DNA of 7,814 bases from Ferrovaceae bacterium (GTDB lineage Bacteria > Pseudomonadota > Gammaproteobacteria > Burkholderiales > Ferrovaceae): the NCBI GenBank assembly GCA_027457225.1, contig DAIDTL010000046.1:1-7814 (forward strand). Reading direction: 5' to 3'. Positions 1 to 5,932 of the stretch are shown one piece after another (within the stretch, counting starts at the first letter, position 1; each line of letters opens with the position of its first letter). The notes under the pieces are model-generated. The model did not search any database. It had not been told where the DNA came from and saw only the letters and a list, made by a program, of their open reading frames with translations. The position numbers were made by a program, and so were the translations under genes.

Positions 1-1459
1 GGTCGATGTCATGATGCTCCAGAATAAAATCGTGACGTTTGAAGCGACGGGTCCGTAGCCAGAACTCTACGGACAAACCCGGCCAGATTGCAGTGTTGTG
101 GCCCTGTTCGTCAAGATACCAGCTCTGACATCCCGATTGCCAGACCGTTCGCCGAGACCGCCGCGCCATTTCGTCCATGGCACGTTGATAGGACGTATCC
201 GAGACTGCGATGGTTCTCGCTCTGGTTTGTTTCATGGCTTGTAATGCGCCCAGAATCCAGTGAACCTGGGCTTCGATCATGAAAATGATGGAATTGTGGC
301 CAAGCCCACTGTGCGGGCCTGCCAGCAGAAAAAAATTGGGGAACCCTGCAACTGACGTGCCCAAGTAAGCAGCGCGCCCATGTTGCCAGGCGATCTGGAG
401 CGTCACTCCTGCGCGTCCTCGGATAATAGGAGACTCCGGGACCTGCGCATGACGAAACCCCGTGGCAAGCACCAGCACATCCGCTGGGTATTCCTCACCC
501 GTGCGGGTGATGACACTCGTCGGCGAAATTCGCGCTATCGGGTCGGTCACGAGGGTCACATTTGGGCGCTGTAGCGTCTCAAAGTAGTCGTTTGAAAGCA
601 AGATTCGCTTGCAGCCCATGGTGTAATGTGGGGTGAGTTTTTGCCGCAGCACTGGATCGTGAACCTGACGAAGCAGGGCATGTTGGGCCAGCACTTGCAC
701 CGGGCGCATGAGCACCGGCCAGAGAAAGGCCAGGCCATGAATTTCCTGGGAAGCGTACAACCAGGCGCGGTAAAGCCAGCGCCATCCTGGAATGATTTGA
801 AAGCAGCGCTGCATCCAGCGCGAGTAGGGCCGATCGTTCTTGGAGATTACCCAAGGGGCAGTGCGTTGAAACAGTGTTAGGCTGCCAACGGTTCCGGCGA
901 TGGCGGGAACGATCTGGATTGCAGAAGCCCCCGTGCCGATCACCGCAACCCGTTGTCCGTCAAGCTTCACTTGGTCAGGCCAGTTCATGGAGTGAAAACA
1001 AGGGCCTGTAAATTGATCCAATCCAGGTAGATTAGGAATCTGGGGACGGTTGAGCGGTCCCAATCCAGCCATTAGCAGTCGCGAATAGAGGGTTTCTCCG
1101 GATTGTAGTATCACCTGCCAATGTTGTTGATTCTCATCGAACCGCGCTTCTGTGACACAGGCCTTCAGACGCAAATGAGGTTTCAAAGGGGTGCTGATGG
1201 TTTCAAGATATTTCCATATTTCATAATGAGTTGCATAACGTCGTTGCCAGTCTGCTTTGGGTGCGAAAGACAGGGAATAGAGGTGCGAGGGGACATCGCA
1301 GGCGCAGCCAGGATAACGGTTATCCCGCCAGGTGCCCCCCACCTGGTTTTCCCGCTCCAGAATCAGGAATTGGTACCCTCCTGCACGGCGCAGCTGCTCG
1401 GCCATGGCCAATCCGGAAAAGCCGCTGCCGATGATGATTGCATCCCATATTGGGGCCAT
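1..1459 (-). CDS. Baeyer-Villiger-type flavin monooxygenase (NAD(P)/FAD-dependent), C-terminus cut by window edge
   Basis: The minus strand reads openly for 486 codons from ATG at 1459 to the left edge; I checked every codon and found no stop. An in-frame TGA lies 27 nt upstream and no other start falls between, so the start is firm; the ribosome site (GGA) is weak. Residues 10-16 (IGSGFSG) form the FAD-binding Rossmann loop. Residues 41-55 match the family motif GGxWxxxxYPGxxxD. Residues 150-160 (FTGPCFHSMNW) match the type I Baeyer-Villiger fingerprint FxGxxxHxxxW, followed by Pro161. Residues 175-180 (GTGASA) are the NAD(P)H-binding loop. LATGF at 331-335 and GPHSGLGHNS at 381-390 are also typical. 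Enzymes of this family insert oxygen next to a ketone carbonyl, or oxygenate N or S, using NADPH and O2 in the cytosol. The last visible residues resemble the usual C-terminal tail, so probably little is missing. The substrate is unknown. The family call is strong; a true Baeyer-Villiger reaction is inferred from the fingerprint. Confidence 0.9.
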   Translation of the reverse strand, partial: MAPIWDAIIIGSGFSGLAMAEQLRRAGGYQFLILERENQVGGTWRDNRYPGCACDVPSHLYSLSFAPKADWQRRYATHYEIWKYLETISTPLKPHLRLKACVTEARFDENQQHWQVILQSGETLYSRLLMAGLGPLNRPQIPNLPGLDQFTGPCFHSMNWPDQVKLDGQRVAVIGTGASAIQIVPAIAGTVGSLTLFQRTAPWVISKNDRPYSRWMQRCFQIIPGWRWLYRAWLYASQEIHGLAFLWPVLMRPVQVLAQHALLRQVHDPVLRQKLTPHYTMGCKRILLSNDYFETLQRPNVTLVTDPIARISPTSVITRTGEEYPADVLVLATGFRHAQVPESPIIRGRAGVTLQIAWQHGRAAYLGTSVAGFPNFFLLAGPHSGLGHNSIIFMIEAQVHWILGALQAMKQTRARTIAVSDTSYQRAMDEMARRSRRTVWQSGCQSWYLDEQGHNTAIWPGLSVEFWLRTRRFKRHDFILEHHDID

Positions 1460-1561
1460 AAACTGTCCAAGACTTGGCGATTGTCGTCAATGATGCGATG
1501 ATCGCGGCAACATTTTAACGGTAACCCCGTTTGTCGTAGTGGTTTTGCAAGGAATTGTCTT
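1460..1561. promoter_or_regulatory. Divergent intergenic region with weak candidate promoters
   Basis: These 102 bp separate the divergent monooxygenase and parE starts and must hold at least the promoter for each. On the plus strand TTGGCG (1474-1479), a 17-bp spacer and GATGAT (1497-1502) match the sigma-70 consensus at four of six bases each, giving a leader of about 50 nt for parE. On the minus strand TAAAAT (1517-1512) matches the -10 box at five of six bases, but no good -35 box lies 16-18 bp upstream. Two short palindromes sit between: an imperfect 12-mer ATTGTCGTCAAT (1480-1491) and GCGAT-G-ATCGC (1495-1505). The region's role follows from gene layout; the individual boxes are weak and could be chance. 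Confidence 0.35.
1549..1553 (+). promoter_or_regulatory. Ribosome binding site that decides the parE TTG start
   Basis: AAGGA ends 8 nt before the TTG at 1562, a good Shine-Dalgarno match at normal spacing. The upstream in-frame codons contain no ATG, GTG or TTG back to the TGA at 1499-1501, so this site supports TTG as the real start. Confidence 0.75.
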
Positions 1562-3538
1562 TTGGCCAAAGGTCGTTACATTGAATCCAGTATCCGCGTT
1601 CTGAAAGGCCTCGAGCCTGTAAAAGAACGTCCAGGGATGTATACCCGGACTCAGGATCCCACCCACATCATTCAGGAAGTCATTGATAACGCAGCGGATG
1701 AAGCGCTGGGTGGCTATGCCACCCGTATGGATGTCACTCTGCATGTCGATGGCTCAGTCACGGTGGAAGATGATGGGCGAGGCATTCCAGTGGGTATGCA
1801 CCCCGAAGAAAAGGAACCCACCGTACAACTGGTGTTTACCCGCTTGCATGCAGGGGGGAAATTCGACAAAAAGGGAAACGAAGGTGCTTACGCCTTTTCG
1901 GGTGGTCTGCATGGTGTCGGGGTATCGGTTACCAATGCGCTCTCCAGCAGGCTCGAAGTCACCGTCAAACGAGATGGTAAAGTGTATCGTTTTGTCTTTG
2001 CCAACGGGGACGTGATTGAAAAACTGAAGACCGTGGGCACTTGTCCGGCCAGCGTTTCTGGAACGCTGATCCGCTCCGTTCCGAACCCGCGCTACTTTGA
2101 TTCTCCCGATGTTTCGTTACAGGAACTTGAACGTTCATTGCGCGCCAAGGCAGTTCTGCTGCCAGGCGTGAACGTGGTCCTGCACGTGGAAAATGACAAG
2201 GTCGCGCCGACTCGGACCTGGCATTATCCAGACGGACTGAAAGGCTATTTGGAGGAGATCACCGAACAGCAGGAGCCGGTGGCTCCCGTTTTTACGGACC
2301 AACGGTATGTAGAACATCGATCCGACTCGGACAGTTTTGCCGAAGGGGAAGGTGCGGCGTGGTCGTTTGGCTGGTATGAGACGAGCGCTGGGCAAGGGGA
2401 ATCTTACGTCAACCTGATTCCTACGGCAGCGGGGGGAACACATGAGGCAGGTTTGCGGACCGGCGTCTTTGAAGCGATGAAATCCTTTATCGAGCATCAC
2501 GGGTTGTTGCCGCGTGGGGTGCGTTTGCAAATGGAAGATGTGTCGGCGCGTCTGCATTATGTACTTTCCACGCGCATATTGGATCCCCAGTTTCAAGGCC
2601 AGACAAAGGAAAAGCTGACAAGCCGCGATGCCCTGAAGCTGGTTTCTGGCATGGTGCGAGATCCATTAGAAGTCTGGCTCAACGGGCATGTGGACTGGGG
2701 TAAAAAAATTGCCGAAGTAGTGATTAGGCAAGCATTGGCCCGTATGAAGTCAGGCCAGAAAGTAGAAAAGAGAAAAGGCAGTGGCGTTGCGATATTGCCG
2801 GGAAAGCCGACCGATTGTGAGTCGGATGATGTCATTGAACGTGAGATTTTTCTGGTAGAAGGTGATTCTGCCGGGGGCTCAGCCAAGCTCGCTCGTAACA
2901 AACATTCCCAGGCCATCCTGCCCTTGCGTGGCAAGGTTCTTAATACCTTTGAAGTGGACAGGGACCGTTTATTCGCCAATACCGAGATTCATGACATTGC
3001 TGTTGCAGTAGGCGTCGATCCACATGGGCCTGAAGATGCCCCCGACCTGTCCGGGCTGCGCTACCAACGTATCATCATTATGTCGGACGCTGACGTAGAC
3101 GGGAGTCACATCAAGGTGCTGTTGCTGACCCTGTTCTTCATGCATTTTCCGGCCCTGATTGCGGGAGGGCATGTCTGCGTGGCAAGCCCTCCTTTGTTTC
3201 GCATTGATGTTCCTCCTCATGGCAAGCGTCCGGCACGTAAGCTGTATGCGTTGGACGATGGAGAACTTGAAGCCATCGAAGACCGTCTGACCAAGGAAGG
3301 TGTTCGTCCGGGTAGCTGGTCGGTAGGCCGTTTCAAGGGTTTGGGAGAAATGAATCCAGAACAGTTATGGGACACTACAATGAATCCGGACACACGGCGT
3401 GTCCTACCCGTCAGAATTATGAATCAGGCACGATCTGAAGCGCATATGGTGTTTTCAAAACTGATGGGGAAAGGAGAAGCCAGCGCCCGGCGCGAATGGA
3501 TGGAACAGCATGGCACCGATGTTGAGGTAGATATTTGA
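1562..3538 (+). CDS. parE: DNA topoisomerase IV subunit B
   Basis: This 658-residue protein is the ATPase subunit of topoisomerase IV, which with ParC unlinks replicated chromosomes and relaxes supercoils. The N-terminal GHKL ATPase domain (about 1-220) shows the catalytic Glu39 and Mg-binding Asn43 in QEVIDN, then DDGRGIP (70-76) and the ATP-lid segment GGLHGVG (114-120). The transducer domain (about 220-390) ends near QTKEKL (347-352), whose Lys349 matches the ATP-contacting lysine of GyrB. The TOPRIM domain has EGDSAGGS (433-440) and the metal-binding pair in DADVD (509-513). The C-terminal segment carries GRFKGLGEMNP (589-599). Its length is close to E. coli ParE (630); it lacks the large insertion of E. 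coli GyrB and is followed directly by parC, so ParE is preferred over GyrB. The TTG start has no upstream alternative and is backed by AAGGA at 1549-1553. The last base of its stop is the first base of the parC ATG. Confidence 0.96.
   Translation: MAKGRYIESSIRVLKGLEPVKERPGMYTRTQDPTHIIQEVIDNAADEALGGYATRMDVTLHVDGSVTVEDDGRGIPVGMHPEEKEPTVQLVFTRLHAGGKFDKKGNEGAYAFSGGLHGVGVSVTNALSSRLEVTVKRDGKVYRFVFANGDVIEKLKTVGTCPASVSGTLIRSVPNPRYFDSPDVSLQELERSLRAKAVLLPGVNVVLHVENDKVAPTRTWHYPDGLKGYLEEITEQQEPVAPVFTDQRYVEHRSDSDSFAEGEGAAWSFGWYETSAGQGESYVNLIPTAAGGTHEAGLRTGVFEAMKSFIEHHGLLPRGVRLQMEDVSARLHYVLSTRILDPQFQGQTKEKLTSRDALKLVSGMVRDPLEVWLNGHVDWGKKIAEVVIRQALARMKSGQKVEKRKGSGVAILPGKPTDCESDDVIEREIFLVEGDSAGGSAKLARNKHSQAILPLRGKVLNTFEVDRDRLFANTEIHDIAVAVGVDPHGPEDAPDLSGLRYQRIIIMSDADVDGSHIKVLLLTLFFMHFPALIAGGHVCVASPPLFRIDVPPHGKRPARKLYALDDGELEAIEDRLTKEGVRPGSWSVGRFKGLGEMNPEQLWDTTMNPDTRRVLPVRIMNQARSEAHMVFSKLMGKGEASARREWMEQHGTDVEVDI
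3524..3527 (+). promoter_or_regulatory. parC ribosome binding site inside the parE 3' end
   Basis: GAGG lies within the last parE codons, 10 nt before ATG 3538 and 7 nt before an in-frame TTG at 3535. Its position fits translational coupling of parC to parE, but spacing alone does not choose between the two starts. Confidence 0.55.
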
Positions 3539-5898
3539 TGAGTCAGTCCAAAGGCCAACCTACTGCAGTGACGGGGGACCTCTTTTCGGCAGTTGCAGGA
3601 ATCGACTCAGGCAGTGATGGCCGGGACAGTCTTGATTTGTCTGGCTTTGTAGAGCGCAGCTATCTTGAGTACGCCATGAGTGTCGTGATGGGGCGTGCTC
3701 TGCCTGATGTGGCTGATGGGCAGAAACCGGTGCAGCGTCGAATTCTGTTCGCTATGCATGAATTGGGATTGTATCGTCCGGCGCGGCATGTCAAATCAGC
3801 GCGGGTGGTTGGTGATGTCATCGGTAAATATCATCCCCACGGCGACATGGCCGCCTATGAAGCATTGGTGCGCCAGGCCCAGGACTTTACTCTGCGCTAT
3901 CCGCTGATTGACGGGCAGGGCAACTTCGGCAGTCGTGATGGGGATGGCGCGGCCGCCATGCGCTACACCGAGTGTCGGCTTACTCCACTGGCGGAATTGC
4001 TATTGTCCGAAATCAATCAGGATACGGTCGAGTTTGGGCCCAACTATGACGGATCTTTTCAGGAGCCCAAATTACTCCCTGCACGCTTGCCCATGCTCCT
4101 GCTCAATGGGGCTTCTGGCATCGGGGTCGGAATGGCTACGGAAGTTCCTTCCCATAATCTGGTTGAAGTGGGCAAAGCCGTCATGGCTCTGTTGCGCAAT
4201 CCGGATCTTTCGCTCGCCAAACTGCTCAAGACCATCAAGGGACCGGATTTCCCCGGTGGGGGCCAGGTCACCTCGAGCCCCGAAGATATCGTTAACACCT
4301 ACGCAAGCGGGCGCGGCATCCTTAAAACCCGGGCACGTTGGATCGTGGAGGATTTGGCCCGCGGACAATGGCGTGTTGTGATTACCGAACTGCCGCCTGG
4401 CATTTCGACGCGTGACGTGTTGGAAGATATCGAAAGGGTGACGAACCCGAAGACCCGGGAAGGTAAAAAGTCGCTTACGCCAGAGCAGTCCAATCTTAAA
4501 GCATTGTTGTTGGGTGCCTTGGATCTGGTTCGGGACGAATCGGATAAACAATCACCCGTTCGACTGGTGTTCGAACCAAAGTACAGCCGCCAGGATCAGC
4601 AGGAGTTTGTCAATTTATTGCTGGCACACACGCGTCTGGAATCGAGCCTGCCCATCAATCTGGTCCTGTTGGGCCGGGATGGCCGCCCGCGCCAAAAAAA
4701 TCTTCACGAAATTTTGGTGGAATGGATCGATTTTCGCTATGAAACCGTGGTCCGGCGCAGTCGCTACCGGTTGAACCAGGTCGAGCGACGTGTCCACATT
4801 CTGGAAGGGCGCCAGTTGGCGTTGCTGCACATCGATCAGGTGATCAAGGTGATCCGTGAGTCGGATGAACCCAAGGAAGACATCATCCGGCAGTTTGGCC
4901 TGAGCGAGGTTCAGGCAGAAGACATTCTGGAAATCCGATTGCGGCAGTTGGCGCGTCTGGAAGGTGTTCGCATCGAAAAAGAGCTAAAGGTGCTGAAAGC
5001 CGAACGGCGGGGATTGCAGAATATTCTCAACAGCCGTGAAGCGCAGACCGAGCTCATTACTACCGAAATCGAAGCAGACATCAAGCAGTACGGCGATGCA
5101 CGACGCACTCTGATCGAAGCGGTCGAGTCTACAGTGGTTGTACCTACGGTGCTGGATGAAGCTACCACGGTTACCCTGTCACGCAACGGCTGGATTCGAG
5201 CGCGGCAGGGACATCAACTGGATGCTAGCCAGTTTGGCTATAAAGCGGGAGATGTGGCTCTGGCCGTGATGGAGACCCGTACAGTTCAGTCCATTGTGGT
5301 GCTCGATACCAGTGGCAGGGCCTATACCGTCAAGGTATCTGAAATTCCTGGTGGACGCGGCGATGGTGTACCGATTACCTCACTGCTAGACCTTCAGCCG
5401 GGCGCGCGCATCAGCCAGGCGTTTGCGGTTGCTCCCGGGGAACGCTTCCTTGTGGCCGGTTCGGGTGGAGCGGGGTTTTTGGTGATGGCTGAAGATTTAG
5501 CTTCGCGAGTCAAGGCTGGGAAAACATTCATGTCGCTTGAATCAGATGAAACGCCCATTGCTCCGGTATGTTATTACCCTGAGGCCACGCATGTGGCAGC
5601 GTTGTCTGAAAAAGGGCGATTGCTGATTTTTGGGCTGGAGGAGATCAGGACGATGCCGCGTGGGCGGGGTGTCATCCTGATGGGTCTCGACAAGGGGGAA
5701 AAACTCCTGGCAGTGAGCCTGATCACGCTCGATGGTTTGATCGTTCACGGAGTCAATCGATCAGGGACCGAGGTTATCGCGAATATGACGACCCGCGAAT
5801 TGCAGCGCCATATTATGGTACGTACTCGTAAAGGGGCCACACTGGAATATCGGATGAAACCCAGATTCCTGGAGCCAGTATTACCCAACAACCTGTGA
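3538..5898 (+). CDS. parC: DNA topoisomerase IV subunit A
   Basis: This 786-residue protein is the DNA-cleaving subunit of topoisomerase IV, partner of the ParE encoded just upstream. The winged-helix breakage-reunion domain has the catalytic pair Arg142-Tyr143 (AAAMRYTE); Tyr143 forms the covalent link to DNA. The intercalating isoleucine lies in GASGIGVGMAT near residue 195. A coiled-coil and dimer-gate region follows (about 360-500, with QAEDILEIRLRQL). The C-terminal beta-pinwheel (about 540-770) shows at least five degenerate blade repeats and PGGRGDG in place of the GyrA box, which supports ParC over GyrA. I chose ATG 3538, which overlaps the parE stop as TGATG; the in-frame TTG at 3535 would add one residue. 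E. coli ParC has 752 residues; part of the extra length is an N-terminal extension before FVERSYLEYA (about 37). The quinolone-site Ser80 of E. coli is replaced here by Met104, while Glu84 is kept as Glu108. Confidence 0.96.
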   Translation: MSQSKGQPTAVTGDLFSAVAGIDSGSDGRDSLDLSGFVERSYLEYAMSVVMGRALPDVADGQKPVQRRILFAMHELGLYRPARHVKSARVVGDVIGKYHPHGDMAAYEALVRQAQDFTLRYPLIDGQGNFGSRDGDGAAAMRYTECRLTPLAELLLSEINQDTVEFGPNYDGSFQEPKLLPARLPMLLLNGASGIGVGMATEVPSHNLVEVGKAVMALLRNPDLSLAKLLKTIKGPDFPGGGQVTSSPEDIVNTYASGRGILKTRARWIVEDLARGQWRVVITELPPGISTRDVLEDIERVTNPKTREGKKSLTPEQSNLKALLLGALDLVRDESDKQSPVRLVFEPKYSRQDQQEFVNLLLAHTRLESSLPINLVLLGRDGRPRQKNLHEILVEWIDFRYETVVRRSRYRLNQVERRVHILEGRQLALLHIDQVIKVIRESDEPKEDIIRQFGLSEVQAEDILEIRLRQLARLEGVRIEKELKVLKAERRGLQNILNSREAQTELITTEIEADIKQYGDARRTLIEAVESTVVVPTVLDEATTVTLSRNGWIRARQGHQLDASQFGYKAGDVALAVMETRTVQSIVVLDTSGRAYTVKVSEIPGGRGDGVPITSLLDLQPGARISQAFAVAPGERFLVAGSGGAGFLVMAEDLASRVKAGKTFMSLESDETPIAPVCYYPEATHVAALSEKGRLLIFGLEEIRTMPRGRGVILMGLDKGEKLLAVSLITLDGLIVHGVNRSGTEVIANMTTRELQRHIMVRTRKGATLEYRMKPRFLEPVLPNNL

Positions 5899-5932
5899 TA
5901 GTCTAAAGTTTTTATTAATGAGGTCGCAATAA
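5899..5932 (+). other. Short parC-phosphorylase spacer with ribosome binding site
   Basis: Only 34 bp separate the parC stop from the next ATG. GAGG at 5920-5923 ends 9 nt before ATG 5933. The spacer is AT-rich but holds no hairpin followed by a T-run, so read-through from parC is likely. No convincing promoter is visible. Confidence 0.5.

Noticed and set aside
1461..1490. Minus-strand TTGACG as the -35 box of the monooxygenase
   Set aside because: The matching -10 position would put the transcription start at or inside the ATG and its hexamer fits at only three bases.
626..1501. Plus-strand open frames at 626-880 and 1121-1501
   Set aside because: They lie opposite the continuously open minus-strand monooxygenase frame with its family motifs and show no recognisable domain of their own.
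2135..3220. Minus-strand open frames inside parE (2135-2596, 2593-2979, 2969-3220)
   Set aside because: They are antisense shadows of a fully conserved parE and look low in protein-like structure.
1562..5898. Assignment as GyrB and GyrA
   Set aside because: The parE-parC tandem order, ParE-like length and C-terminus, and the lack of an intact GyrA box (QRRGGKG) fit topoisomerase IV better.
5899..5932. Terminator between parC and the phosphorylase gene
   Set aside because: The T-run at about 5909-5913 is not preceded by a stable inverted repeat.
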